From Mesorhizobium sp. B2-1-8 (GTDB lineage: Bacteria; Pseudomonadota; Alphaproteobacteria; Rhizobiales; Rhizobiaceae), in assembly GCF_006442545.2 (NCBI RefSeq), contig NZ_CP083952.1, forward strand, positions 5,681,501 through 5,745,500: 64,000 nt of DNA, written 5' to 3'. The position numbers and the translations under genes were made by a program. How positions within the stretch are numbered: the stretch's first letter is position 1; every line of letters begins with the position of its first letter. The notes below the pieces were generated by a model. It searched no databases and was not told the DNA's origin. It saw only the letters and a list, made by a program, of their open reading frames with translations. Positions 23,218-32,241 of this stretch are shown here, in pieces.

Positions 23218-24605
23218 TAAAGTGGCGCCTGTGGATTGAAGGCATCCTTGGAAAAGAAAAGGCCAAGCGTCGCCGCTTCCTGGGCAAAACGTGGGCGGAT
23301 GCCGGTGGCACGGAAATCTCCCACGATCTTGCCTTCCGGCGTCACCTCGCGCCGAACGAAGTGATAAATTTCCTGGAGTTGGACGACATTGCCTTCCATG
23401 CCGGTCAATTCCGATATCGAAATGACCCGTCTGCCGCCGTCGGAAAGACGCTGCGTCTGTACAATGATGTCGATGGCCGATGCTATCTGCGCTCGGATCG
23501 AGTCATTGGTCATCGGCATGCCAGCCATACCCACCATCTGTTCGAGGCGGGACAATGCATCGCGTGGGGTGTTGGCGTGGATTGTTGTCATCGAGCCTTC
23601 ATGGCCGGTGTTCATGGCTTGCAGCATGTCAAAGGCTTCCTCGCCGCGAACCTCGCCGACGATGATGCGGTCGGGCCGCATGCGCAGCGCATTCTTAAGC
23701 AGTTCGCGCTGACGAACCTCGCCCTTGCCCTCGACATTGGGCGGGCGGGTCTCGAGGCGGCCGACATGTGGCTGCTGCAACTGCAGTTCCGCCGCATCCT
23801 CGATAGTGATCAGGCGCTCGGTGGCTGGGATGTAGCTCGACAACGCGTTGAGCAGCGTGGTCTTGCCGCTGCCGGTGCCGCCCGAAACGAGGATCGATTT
23901 GCGGGCTTGCACCGCGATGCGCAGCAGATCGACCATCGGCTGGCGGATCGAATTGAACGCCATCAGCCGTTCGAGCGAATAGGGGTTCTTGGAAAATTTC
24001 CGGATCGACACCAGCGGGCCGTCCACGGAGATCGGTCGCACCGCGATATTCACGCGCGAGCCATCCTCGAGGCGGGCATCTGCCATCGGCGCCGATTCGT
24101 CGACACGCCGGCCGATAGCGGAAACGATCTTGTTGATGATACGCAGCAGGTGCGCCTCATCGCGAAAGCGTATCGAGGTTTCCTCGATCACACCACGGCG
24201 CTCGATGAAGACGCGCTTGTGCGTGTTGATCAAGATGTCGGCGATCGAATCGTCCTTGAGCAGTGGCTCGATCGGCCCGAGTCCGAGCATCTCGTCGGCG
24301 GTGTCGCTGGTTAGCTGGTCTAGCTCGCGCGCATTCAGCGGCACATTGTGACTGCGCACGAATTCGCGAACGATCGGCCGGATCTCGTTCAGTATCTCGT
24401 CCTTGGATGCGGTTTCCAGCGCAGTCAGGTTGAAACGGTCAATGAGATGGCGATGAAGCTCGACTTTCAGCGTCAGGAAGTCCTCGCCTTGGGTGTCAAG
24501 ATCAGCAGCTGGAGAAACGGCCGGGACAATGGGCAGCACAGTCAGCGCCTCGGCCTTTGTCGCGGCCTGCTGCTCGCTTGGTCCCTTGATAAAACGCCCC
24601 AGCAT
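23217..24605 (-). CDS. cpaF: Tad pilus assembly/retraction ATPase CpaF (TadA)
   Basis: A 462-residue secretion ATPase. Walker A is GGTGSGKTT, the Asp box [10 protein letters not shown], Walker [13 protein letters not shown], and the His box TTIHANT. The N-terminal 80 residues are the variable hexamer-linking region. CpaF powers extension of Flp pili from the cytoplasmic face of the TadBC platform. It heads the leftward operon. The promoter lies in the 539-base gap shared with the divergent pilin gene, where a TTAACCAC half-site for CtrA is visible at 24649-24656. Confidence 0.95.
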   Translation of the reverse strand: MLGRFIKGPSEQQAATKAEALTVLPIVPAVSPAADLDTQGEDFLTLKVELHRHLIDRFNLTALETASKDEILNEIRPIVREFVRSHNVPLNARELDQLTSDTADEMLGLGPIEPLLKDDSIADILINTHKRVFIERRGVIEETSIRFRDEAHLLRIINKIVSAIGRRVDESAPMADARLEDGSRVNIAVRPISVDGPLVSIRKFSKNPYSLERLMAFNSIRQPMVDLLRIAVQARKSILVSGGTGSGKTTLLNALSSYIPATERLITIEDAAELQLQQPHVGRLETRPPNVEGKGEVRQRELLKNALRMRPDRIIVGEVRGEEAFDMLQAMNTGHEGSMTTIHANTPRDALSRLEQMVGMAGMPMTNDSIRAQIASAIDIIVQTQRLSDGGRRVISISELTGMEGNVVQLQEIYHFVRREVTPEGKIVGDFRATGIRPRFAQEAATLGLFFSKDAFNPQAPL

Positions 24606-25144
24606 AATCCGTTATACCCCTCTAGCGCACATTAGCGGAAACTAAACGTTAACCACGCGACGCACAAGCGCTAGGGCGCCTTGCCTGCCGCCATTACTTT
24701 CAACATAGTTAAGGATCGCACCAAAAAAATATCGTTTTTATTTCTGGTCACCATGCTGGCAAACATGAGTGGCCTACTGCACTTTGGTCGCATCTTGTGC
24801 CCTGACCCGCTGCGGCATCGGCATCCCTCCATATTTGGCTATAACCTCCTAGATATAAAGGGATATGCCATACCGCTAAAGTAGCCGTCACTTTATTAGC
24901 TGACGGGAATAATTGTGAACGAATGGTTAAGGACGCTTGAAACATTAGGCGAATCAAGCTCTTGCTGAAATTTAAAGCTACATCCAGCTCGGAAGTTCAT
25001 GTATTGGTAAGTTAAGGAACCGTTAATCCCGTTTGACTCCGCAATTTCTCGGGACCTAGGATCGAGATGACGGGGGATGCTTGGGTATGGAGTTCATCCT
25101 TGGCTCTGTCTCGTCGGGTTCAACCTCCAAAGGGAGAAATTGAC
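24606..25144. other. Divergent promoter region of the Tad locus
   Basis: These 539 bases are markedly AT-rich compared with the window and separate cpaF from the Flp pilin gene. They contain the CtrA-type box at 25012-25026, a TTAACCAC half-site at 24649-24656, and a TTAA at 24927 spaced seven bases from TGAA. An open frame at 24681-24884 has no ribosome-binding site and no recognisable content, so I treat the stretch as regulatory only. Confidence 0.7.
25012..25026 (+). promoter_or_regulatory. CtrA box before the pilin gene
   Basis: TTAA (25012-25015), GGAACCG, TTAA (25023-25026): an exact TTAA-N7-TTAA, the binding site of the alphaproteobacterial cell-cycle regulator CtrA. It lies 119 bases before the pilin ATG. 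CtrA is known to activate pilA in Caulobacter, so cell-cycle control of this pilus is likely. Confidence 0.72.
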
Positions 25145-25363
25145 ATGAAGAAGCTCATGACGATGACCCGGCAGTTCCGCGACGACGAAAACGGCGCTGC
25201 CATGGTCGAATATTCCATCCTCATCGGCATTATCGCCGCCGCGTCCATCCTGATCATCATCGGCATCGGCATATGGGTAACCGGTCAGTTCACCGGCCTT
25301 TGCGCCGCGCTCAACGGCCACGGTGCCGCTGGCAATACCGTCTGCGCCGCCGCCGCCGCCTGA
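25145..25363 (+). CDS. pilA: Flp family type IVb pilin
   Basis: A 72-residue prepilin. The leader ends DDENG, cut before AAMVEYSILIGIIAAAS, with the conserved Glu at +5 and Tyr next to it, the hallmark of Flp pilins. The hydrophobic helix is followed by a short tail with two cysteines (GLCAALN, NTVCAAAA) that could form a disulfide. AAAGGGAG precedes the ATG at 25145. It is the major pilin of the Tad system, cleaved by CpaA and assembled by CpaF/TadBC through CpaC. A strong hairpin right after the gene separates it from cpaB. Confidence 0.93.
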   Translation: MKKLMTMTRQFRDDENGAAMVEYSILIGIIAAASILIIIGIGIWVTGQFTGLCAALNGHGAAGNTVCAAAAA

Positions 25364-25372
25364 CTTGTGAAT

Positions 25373-25402
25373 TCAGGCCCGGGTCGTCCGATCCGGGCCT
25401 GA
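25373..25402 (+). terminator. Hairpin after the pilin gene, terminator/attenuator
   Basis: TCAGGCCCGG (25373-25382) and CCGGGCCTGA (25393-25402) form a perfect 10-base stem with a 10-base loop, followed by CCTTATCTTTA. The weak T tract suggests partial termination, which would leave pilin transcript in excess over the downstream cpaB-cpaC genes. Confidence 0.72.
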
Positions 25403-25454
25403 CCTTATCTTTAGCGGGTGAACTCCCGCATTGTGGATTTTGGGGCTTGGGTCC

Positions 25455-26495
25455 ATGCGCGCCAACACACTTATAATGATCGTACTCGCCGGCGTGTTCG
25501 GCGTGCTCGCGGTGGTGCTTGCCAACATCTGGTTGGCCAGTCAACGCAGCGCCATGGCGGAAGCAAATGGTATCCAGCGCGACACCGTGGTGGTTGCAGC
25601 CGTGCCGCTGAAATTCGGTGACGCGCTTTCGGCAGACAAGCTGCGCGAAATCGCATGGCCGGCAGGCGCGATTCCAACAGGCGCCTTCAAGACGACGAAG
25701 GAAGCACTGGCTGGCGAAGGTGCAAGACAGGCCCTCCAAACAATTGGCGTCAACGAACCGATACTCGCCACCAAGATCACCGGTCCCGGCCAGCGCGCCA
25801 CGCTTTCGGCGGTAATAGGCGAAGGCATGAAAGCTGTTTCCATACGGGTCAATGATGTGCTCGGCGTCGCCGGCTTCGTCTTCCCGGGCGACCGCGTCGA
25901 TGTTTTGCTGACTCGCACGGTGCGCGACAGTGACGGGGCGGACAAGAGCTTTGTCGACGTGCTGCTGCAGAGCATGAAGGTGCTTGCCGTCGACCAGGTC
26001 GCCGATGAGAGCAAGGACAGTCCGACCGTGGTGAAGGCGGTAACGCTCGAGGCCAGCACCAAGGATGCCCAGAAGCTCACCTTGGCGGCTGGGGCCGGCC
26101 AGCTCTCGCTGGCGCTTCGCCAGGCCGCGGCCAGCAAGGGCGAGACGACCGAACGCGTGACGCTGTCGGATTTGACTGGCGAAACGCCTCAAGACGTCGC
26201 CAAGCGGCAGGCCGAACTCGACAAGAAAGCGGCGGCGGACGCCCTGGCGGAAGCTGAGCGCAAGCGTGCCGACGACAAGATTGCCGGGTTAGCCCAGGCC
26301 GTGGAGAAGGTGGGAAGCCGCCTTGACGAGTTGGGCAAGGTCAAACCCGCTCCGGCGGTGGCATCCGCGCCGGAAGTGCGCGAGGTCGTCAAGGAAGTGG
26401 TCAAATATGTGCAGCCGGAACCGCCGAAGAACGTAACCGTGGGCGTATTTCGTGGCGTGAAGCTTGAGACATATGACGTGCCGCGACAACCATGA
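25455..26495 (+). CDS. cpaB: Tad pilus assembly protein CpaB/RcpC
   Basis: A 346-residue periplasmic protein anchored by an N-terminal helix (TLIMIVLAGVFGVLAVVLAN). A SAF/RcpC domain follows (VVVAAVPLKFGDALSADKLREI, then VSIRVNDVLGVAGFVFPGDRVDVLLTR). The C-terminal third is Ala/Lys/Glu-rich and probably coiled coil. It links the secretin CpaC to peptidoglycan or stabilises it. The ATG at 25455 replaces an upstream TTG at 25431 and keeps the helix near the N-terminus. Confidence 0.93.
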   Translation: MRANTLIMIVLAGVFGVLAVVLANIWLASQRSAMAEANGIQRDTVVVAAVPLKFGDALSADKLREIAWPAGAIPTGAFKTTKEALAGEGARQALQTIGVNEPILATKITGPGQRATLSAVIGEGMKAVSIRVNDVLGVAGFVFPGDRVDVLLTRTVRDSDGADKSFVDVLLQSMKVLAVDQVADESKDSPTVVKAVTLEASTKDAQKLTLAAGAGQLSLALRQAAASKGETTERVTLSDLTGETPQDVAKRQAELDKKAAADALAEAERKRADDKIAGLAQAVEKVGSRLDELGKVKPAPAVASAPEVREVVKEVVKYVQPEPPKNVTVGVFRGVKLETYDVPRQP

Positions 26496-26548
26496 TAAGC
26501 TGCAGCTAATGAAAATGGGCTGCCACAGCAGCGATTGGGGAGACGGGG

Positions 26549-27994
26549 ATGCAGGGGGTTTGGGTAAGGATGGCGGCGGCCGCGTTGTCGTGTCTGGTGT
26601 CGCTGTTGCTGTCGAGCCTGGCGGCTGAAGCAGCCGATCGGTTCATCGACGTATCGAACCCCAGCGTCCATCGTGTTTTCCTGCCGATGTCGCAATCGGT
26701 GACAATCCAGGTGAACGCCAATCTCGGCGATATCGTCGTCGGTGACGAAAAGATCGCCGACGCGCAGCCGATGACCGACCGCACGCTCTATGTCATCGGC
26801 AAGGGCGCCGGCACCACCACGGTCAATTTGTTCTCACCCGACAAGCGATCGCTCGGCGTCATCCAGATCGAGGTCGGTGTCGACGTCAGCGACATGGCGG
26901 CGGCGATCCGCCAGGTTTCGCCAAGGTCGCGTATCGAGATCGGCTCGGTCAACGGCAGGGTGCGGCTTGGCGGCCATGTCAAGGACGGCGCCACCTTGGC
27001 GGCCATCATGGAAGTCGCGCAGCAATACGGGCCCGACGCCATCATCAATGCCGTCACCGTCGACGACAGCCAGCAGGTCAATCTCGAAGTGCGCGTGCTC
27101 GAGGCGAAGCGCAATGCGGGACGCGACCTTGGAGTTTCGATTAGGAGTACCAACAGTCGGGGCACAACCCGGGTCGGCACTGGTATTGCCACGGTGGATA
27201 AGGACGGGGCGGAGCTCGGAGCGGGCGACCTCGTCAGTGGCCTGCTGTCGAATACCAATCCGTTTGCAGCGCTGATCACCCGCGTCATCGACAGCAACAT
27301 CAAGGTCGACCTGATCATCGAAGCCCTCGAAGCCAAGGGTGTGGTACGCACGCTTGCCGAGCCAAACCTCACCACGCTTTCCGGCGAACCCGCTAGTTTC
27401 AACGCCGGCGGCCAGGTCCCTATCCGTAGCGTCGACAAGAATGGGCTGGTCCAGATCGACTACAAGCAATTCGGCGTCAATCTTCTGTTCACGCCGATCG
27501 TGCTCGCCGATGACAAGATCCACATCCAGTTGGCGCCTGAGGTCAGCGACCTGACCGGCTTCACCACTGCCGGCGATCCGATCTTCACCAACCGCAAACT
27601 GTCCACCGTCGTCGAACTGCGCGACGGCCAGAGCTTCGCGGTCGGCGGGCTCCTGTCGAGCAAGACGACCAAGCTGCAGAACCAGGTGCCGTGGCTCGGC
27701 CAGGTGCCTGTCATCGGGGCGTTGTTCCGCAATTCGAGCAACCAGAAGGAAGAGACCGAGCTGGTCGTCGTCGTCACGCCGCATCTCGTGCGGCCGGTGA
27801 AGCCTGGCGAGCAGTTGGCGACGCCTTTCGACAAGACACGTCCCGCCAACGACCCGGAGTTCTTCCTGCTCGGCCAACTCGAAGTGAACAAGGACATGAT
27901 CCGTAAATATGAAACGGGCGACGGCGTCACCGGCCCCTATGGCCACATGCTGGACTTCAAATCGAAGGACAAGATGCTCTATGTCAAGAAATAG
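26549..27994 (+). CDS. cpaC: Tad pilus outer-membrane secretin CpaC/RcpA
   Basis: A 481-residue secretin. A signal peptide (cleavage near AEA|AD, residue 29) precedes the N-domain VHRVFLPMSQSVTIQV and a BON-like part. The secretin core from about residue 260 includes VRTLAEPNLTTLSGEPASF and VPWLGQVPVIGALFR, both diagnostic. It forms the outer-membrane channel of the pilus, with CpaB and TadD as helpers. Its stop overlaps the start of the next lipoprotein gene by 14 bases. Confidence 0.95.
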   Translation: MQGVWVRMAAAALSCLVSLLLSSLAAEAADRFIDVSNPSVHRVFLPMSQSVTIQVNANLGDIVVGDEKIADAQPMTDRTLYVIGKGAGTTTVNLFSPDKRSLGVIQIEVGVDVSDMAAAIRQVSPRSRIEIGSVNGRVRLGGHVKDGATLAAIMEVAQQYGPDAIINAVTVDDSQQVNLEVRVLEAKRNAGRDLGVSIRSTNSRGTTRVGTGIATVDKDGAELGAGDLVSGLLSNTNPFAALITRVIDSNIKVDLIIEALEAKGVVRTLAEPNLTTLSGEPASFNAGGQVPIRSVDKNGLVQIDYKQFGVNLLFTPIVLADDKIHIQLAPEVSDLTGFTTAGDPIFTNRKLSTVVELRDGQSFAVGGLLSSKTTKLQNQVPWLGQVPVIGALFRNSSNQKEETELVVVVTPHLVRPVKPGEQLATPFDKTRPANDPEFFLLGQLEVNKDMIRKYETGDGVTGPYGHMLDFKSKDKMLYVKK

Positions 27995-28280
27995 CGTCTT
28001 GATCCTCATCCTGTGTGCCGGGTCGCTTTCGGGCTGCGCCGCGGACTATCTGAACCACTATGACTCGGTGACCTTGGCCGCCGGCGACACGCAGAAGTTC
28101 AACTCGATGCTTCAGACGGTCGACCCGCTCAATCCGGTCTCCAGGAACACGCATATCGAGGGCGACGGCACACGCGCCGCCGCTGTTGCGCACAACTACA
28201 AATTTCCGCCGCCACCCCCGCCGCCGCCGCCTATCACGGTCAATGTCGGCGGGTCGGGTGTGACTACACCGTCGAATTGA
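27981..28280 (+). CDS. Small lipoprotein, CpaD position
   Basis: A 99-residue lipoprotein: signal MSRNSVLILILCAGSLSGC, lipid cysteine at residue 19. The mature part has DYLNHYDSVTLAAGDTQKFN and a run of nine prolines, then a Gly-rich end. It overlaps cpaC by 14 bases, so translation is coupled. In many Tad loci this position holds CpaD, which is about 200 residues; this protein is half that length and only its start resembles CpaD-like lipoproteins. It may be a reduced functional counterpart or an unrelated pilotin. Confidence 0.75.
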   Translation: MSRNSVLILILCAGSLSGCAADYLNHYDSVTLAAGDTQKFNSMLQTVDPLNPVSRNTHIEGDGTRAAAVAHNYKFPPPPPPPPPITVNVGGSGVTTPSN

Positions 28281-28350
28281 ACGGAAGGATGCGACTTCAG
28301 CGCTAAGCAAGACGAGGATCTTGGCGCCAAAGGAAGTAAAGGGCAGGGCC

Positions 28351-29898
28351 ATGTTGCGGATTGTTCGCGCGTTCTGGCACGATCAGAGGGGATTAGCGCT
28401 GATTTTGTTCAGCGTCACGCTGCCGGCGATCATCGGCTTTTCCCTGCTGGCGATTGACATGAGCCGGATCAACAACCTGCATAACGATATACAAAAGGGC
28501 ACTGATGCGTTGGCGCTTGCCGCCGCGGCCGAGTTGAACGGCAGAACCGATGCATGGACTCGCGCCGAGAACGCCCTCGGAAATCTGATTTCGAACACCA
28601 CCACATTCTCCGATGGAGGCATCGTCGCCCTGCCGGGCAGCGGAACGACCACTGTCGACGCGACGTACCCGGCCTGCCGCTCGAGAGGCCAAATATCGTG
28701 GTGTTTCCTAGCGAGCATCCCTGCAAATGATTCCGCCCTGATTACCTCAGCGAACTATGCGGCCTCGGCATCCGTGACTCGCTTCATCATGGTGGCAGCC
28801 CAGCCCGAAACTTTAACAACCATCTTCCCCATCTCTTTTATTTCGGGGAACACGGCTGCCAATGGCTTCACTTTCGGAGCTGTTTCGGTAGCGGGCTTCA
28901 CATCCGGCGTCTGCAATTACACACCAGTCTTCATGTGCAACCCATACGAGATGGTAAACGGCACCAATTCGGCGGGTGGTGTGACACTCGAACAGGCAGT
29001 GACGGATCCAGCGGTCCATCGCCGGCTAATCGAACTTCGGCTGGTGGGCAACAATGCCGCTTACGGGCCTGGCAATTTCGGCTTCCTGCAACCGCCTGAC
29101 GATGTCGGCAACGGCGCACAGGCGCTTGCCCAAACGATAGCCACGTCGACGCCTCGCGGCTGCTACTCGGCGCAGGGCGTAAGCACCAAGACTGGCCAGA
29201 ACAACGGCCCGGTGCAGGACGCATTCAACGTTCGCTTTGGGATCAATGCCAGTGGCAATGCCTTCAACAGCCCGGAATATGGCCCAGCCTCGAATGTCCG
29301 TAAGGGAGCGTCGACGGGCGGGAACGGAAACGGCAATGGGAACGGCGGCGGCAATGGGAATCAGTGTCCTTCCTACAACCAGTTGACGTTCAACGCGACA
29401 GGCAACATGGGCCTGCCCCGGGATGCCACCACGCCCTACATGAGCGGGCGGATGGGTGACGGAAACTGGAACATGTCCGGCTACTGGAGCACCAATTTCG
29501 GTTCCACCAGCTACCCCTCTTCCTGGGATACGACCAAGCCGACCCGCTACCAGGTCTATAAATATGAAATCGCGAACAACCTCGTTGGACAAGCGTCGAC
29601 AGGCGGCGAGGTGGGAACCCCGCCGAGCGCATGCCAGCCGCCGGTCACCTCAGTCGATCGCCGGTTGCTTTATGGAGCGATCCTCAACTGCAATGCGCTG
29701 CAGGCTGCCGGCAACAATTTGAGCGGCAACAGCACCAACCTTCCCGTCGAAGCCTTCGCAAGTTTCTTCATGACGGAACCCGTTCCGGGTGCGTCAAGCG
29801 GAGGGTCGGTGTTTGTCGAGCTCGTCGACATTACAGGCCGTGGCGGCCAAAGCACGCTCGACAATTTCCTCCGCGACGAAGCGCAGTTGTACCGGTGA
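28351..29898 (+). CDS. tadG: TadG-like pilus-associated protein
   Basis: A 515-residue protein with the TadE/G-like N-terminus: DQRGLALILFSVTLPAIIGF, a single helix with a possible prepilin-type processing site. A long extracytoplasmic region follows, rich in Asn, Gly, Thr and Ser, with several cysteines and the low-complexity GNGNGNGNGGGNGN near residue 330. TadG-type minor pilins are thought to sit at the pilus tip or anchor it to the envelope. No clear vWA metal site is visible. AGGGCAGGGCC precedes the ATG at 28351. It overlaps the next tadE gene (TGATG). Confidence 0.88.
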   Translation: MLRIVRAFWHDQRGLALILFSVTLPAIIGFSLLAIDMSRINNLHNDIQKGTDALALAAAAELNGRTDAWTRAENALGNLISNTTTFSDGGIVALPGSGTTTVDATYPACRSRGQISWCFLASIPANDSALITSANYAASASVTRFIMVAAQPETLTTIFPISFISGNTAANGFTFGAVSVAGFTSGVCNYTPVFMCNPYEMVNGTNSAGGVTLEQAVTDPAVHRRLIELRLVGNNAAYGPGNFGFLQPPDDVGNGAQALAQTIATSTPRGCYSAQGVSTKTGQNNGPVQDAFNVRFGINASGNAFNSPEYGPASNVRKGASTGGNGNGNGNGGGNGNQCPSYNQLTFNATGNMGLPRDATTPYMSGRMGDGNWNMSGYWSTNFGSTSYPSSWDTTKPTRYQVYKYEIANNLVGQASTGGEVGTPPSACQPPVTSVDRRLLYGAILNCNALQAAGNNLSGNSTNLPVEAFASFFMTEPVPGASSGGSVFVELVDITGRGGQSTLDNFLRDEAQLYR

Positions 29899-30440
29899 TG
29901 GCAATGACAAAAATGCTTCGCCGCTATCTACGACGATTTTGCCTGGAACAGCGCGGCACCGTGCTGATCGAGATGGCTCTCGTCGCGCCGCTGATGGTGC
30001 TACTCTCGGCGGGTGTGTTCGAATTCGGCCGGTTCATCCATGATAAATTTCTGGTGGAGGCCGGTCTCACCGACGCAGCCCGCTTCGCCGCCCGCTGCAA
30101 CAGCCAGTTGTATACCGATGCGGGCCTGGCGGCGATCAACTGCGCCGATATTGCAGCAAGCATAGCGGTATATGGCAAGATAAACGGGCAGCAAACGGAT
30201 CTCACGCGCGTCGACGGCTGGAAGAAGTCCGATGTGACGGTAAACATCGCTGATCCCGCTACGTGCCAGAATACGATCGCCGCCAACGGCACTGTTCTAT
30301 ATCTTTCCACGACGTCGCAGGTATGCATCGTCACAGCGTCCACAAGCTTCCATTACAGCGACTTAGGCATGCTGTCGCTCGTCGGCGTCGACTCAATCAC
30401 GCTCGGCGGCAGTCATCAGGAGCGGTTGATCCGATTTTGA
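29898..30440 (+). CDS. tadE: TadE-like minor pseudopilin (first)
   Basis: A 180-residue pseudopilin. LEQRGTVLIEMALVAPLMVLL is the TadE helix with the conserved Glu at +5 after a Gly processing site, and FEFGRFIHDKF follows. The periplasmic domain has four or more cysteines. CpaA should cleave it. The ATG overlaps the tadG stop, so it is translated in a coupled way. TadE-type proteins are minor components needed to start or shape the Flp pilus. Confidence 0.9.
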   Translation: MAMTKMLRRYLRRFCLEQRGTVLIEMALVAPLMVLLSAGVFEFGRFIHDKFLVEAGLTDAARFAARCNSQLYTDAGLAAINCADIAASIAVYGKINGQQTDLTRVDGWKKSDVTVNIADPATCQNTIAANGTVLYLSTTSQVCIVTASTSFHYSDLGMLSLVGVDSITLGGSHQERLIRF

Positions 30441-30442
30441 CG

Positions 30443-31081
30443 ATGTTTAGACGGTTCATGGCATCAGAGGACGGCACGACGATGGTCGAGATGGCCATCG
30501 CGATGACGCTGCTGCTTACCCTCATCCTCGGCTTCATCGATTTCGGTTTCGCGCTCTACCAATGGAACGGCGCGACCAAGGCAGTGCAGGCGGGAGCACG
30601 ATTAGCTTCCATTTCCGACCCGGTCGCGCCGCAGATTTCGACGGCTGGTGCGACCACGACGCCAGGAGCTCCTGTGGTGGCCGGTTCTTTTGACTATATC
30701 TGCGACGGCGCGACTTCGACTTGCAGCTGCAGCGGAGCGAATTGTGTTGCGGGCGTCTGGACGGCAGCGAATTTCAATCGAATTTTTCAAGGTGATGCGA
30801 CCGGCGCGGGTACCTGTCCTGGTCTTGCCGCGGGACAACGGCCGGGCATGTGCCATTTCTTTCCATTTCTGCTGCCCGCGAACGTCGTCATCCGATACAC
30901 CGCCACAGGCCTTGGATATCAGACTCGTTTGGGAGGCCCGGTGCCGACCATTTCCGTCAGCCTGCAGAACGTGAATTACCACTTTTTCTTCCTGGGCGGA
31001 CTGATCGGGCTAGACAATATGGCCATGCCCTCCATGCTGAGCACGGTTACGGGCGAAGACATGAAGAGTACATCGCCATGA
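30443..31081 (+). CDS. TadE-like minor pseudopilin (second)
   Basis: A 212-residue pseudopilin paralogous to the previous one. SEDGTTMVEMAIAMTLLLTLILGFIDFGFAL is shortened here to its key parts: Gly at -1, Glu in MVEMA at +5, and FIDFG after the helix. The exported part is Cys/Thr-rich (CSCSGANC). It starts 2 bases after the previous stop; a TTG at 30437 is an alternative start. It overlaps cpaE by four bases (ATGA). Two tadE-like genes in tandem next to tadG are common in Tad loci. Confidence 0.88.
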   Translation: MFRRFMASEDGTTMVEMAIAMTLLLTLILGFIDFGFALYQWNGATKAVQAGARLASISDPVAPQISTAGATTTPGAPVVAGSFDYICDGATSTCSCSGANCVAGVWTAANFNRIFQGDATGAGTCPGLAAGQRPGMCHFFPFLLPANVVIRYTATGLGYQTRLGGPVPTISVSLQNVNYHFFFLGGLIGLDNMAMPSMLSTVTGEDMKSTSP

Positions 31082-32241
31082 ACGCCATCAACACCAAGGT
31101 CCTGCCCACCAAGCGAAAGCAGGTCGCGCTGTTTTCCTCCGATCCGAATTTCAAGCGCGAGGTGGCGACGCGGCTCGATGCGCTGGCGATCTATGATGTG
31201 CGGGTTGCCGAGACGGGTGATTTTCTCAAGGGGCCGCCCGCCGACACGCGCCCGGGCATCGTCATCCTCGATCTCGGCAATGGCGAATTGCTTGGCAAGC
31301 CAGGCATCGTCGAGGCGCGCGCGCTGTGGGCGACCGTGCCGCTGATCGCGGTTTCCGACGAGCTGACCTCGGAGCAGACGCGCGTCCTGGTGCGCATGAA
31401 TGCCTCGGACTGGCTGCACAAGCCGCTCGACGGCAAGGAGCTGCTCAACGCCGTCACCTTCCACGACAGCGGCAACCAGGGCGCCAAGAGCCGCATCATC
31501 ACCTTCATCAGCGCCAGCGGCGGCGCCGGCGCCACGACGCTGGCGCTATCGGCGGCCGAATTCCTGGCTTCGAAATCGACCGAGCGCGCGGCCTCGACCT
31601 GCCTGGTCGACCTCGATTTCCAGAGCGCCAATTGCGGCGCCTATCTCAACCTGTTCAACCAGTTCGACCTTGCCGGCATCATCGGCCAGCCGGAGCGGCT
31701 CGATGTCGAACTGATGGATGTCATCAAGCTGTCGCGGCCGTCCGGCCTGACGCTCTATGCCTTCGAGCGGCCGCAACTGCCGTTCGAGCCGCAGGGCGCC
31801 GATTTCGTCTTCCGGCTGCTCGACCTCGTCGCCTACCGTTTCGACGACATCGTCATCGACCTGCCGAACATCGAAACGCCCTGGCACAATTCCGTGCTGT
31901 CGACGAGCGACGAGATCTTCATCGTCTTCGAGCTCAACGTCGCCTCGCTGCGGCAAGGCAAACGGCTCTACAAGAAGATCCGTGAGCTGCGCGGCAATGC
32001 CGTCTCAATCACGCTGGTGGCCAACAAGCACAAGCGCAAATGGTTCGGCAACCACTTCTCGCGCAGCGAGCTGGAGAAGATCTTCAAGGCGCCGCACATC
32101 AAATCGGTCGGCCTCGACAACGCCCTGCTGGCCGACGCCCTGAACCGCGCGATGCTGCCGTCCGAAGTGGATGGGCGGGCGCGCTTCAGCAAGGACCTGA
32201 AGAAGATGTTCCGCGAGCGGCTCGACGATGCGGCCCGCTAG
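31078..32241 (+). CDS. cpaE: Tad pilus localisation ATPase CpaE/TadZ
   Basis: A 387-residue cytosolic protein. Residues 15-125 form a receiver-like domain without a full phosphorylation site. From about residue 140 it is a MinD/ParA-type ATPase with the atypical P-loop SGGAGATT, CLVDLDFQSANCG, and IVIDLPNIETPW. CpaE/TadZ places the Tad machinery at a cell pole. Its ATG overlaps the second tadE stop. The next gene starts inside its 3' end, tying the transpeptidase to the pilus operon. Confidence 0.93.
   Translation: MNAINTKVLPTKRKQVALFSSDPNFKREVATRLDALAIYDVRVAETGDFLKGPPADTRPGIVILDLGNGELLGKPGIVEARALWATVPLIAVSDELTSEQTRVLVRMNASDWLHKPLDGKELLNAVTFHDSGNQGAKSRIITFISASGGAGATTLALSAAEFLASKSTERAASTCLVDLDFQSANCGAYLNLFNQFDLAGIIGQPERLDVELMDVIKLSRPSGLTLYAFERPQLPFEPQGADFVFRLLDLVAYRFDDIVIDLPNIETPWHNSVLSTSDEIFIVFELNVASLRQGKRLYKKIRELRGNAVSITLVANKHKRKWFGNHFSRSELEKIFKAPHIKSVGLDNALLADALNRAMLPSEVDGRARFSKDLKKMFRERLDDAAR

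Noticed and set aside
24681..24884. 67-codon frame in the cpaF-pilin gap
   Set aside because: The region is an AT-rich divergent promoter; the frame has no ribosome-binding site or recognisable content.
29315..29362. GGNAAT-like tandem repeats suggestive of a repeat array
   Set aside because: They encode the Gly/Asn-rich stretch of the TadG-like protein and have no spacers, so this is not CRISPR or an intergenic repeat.
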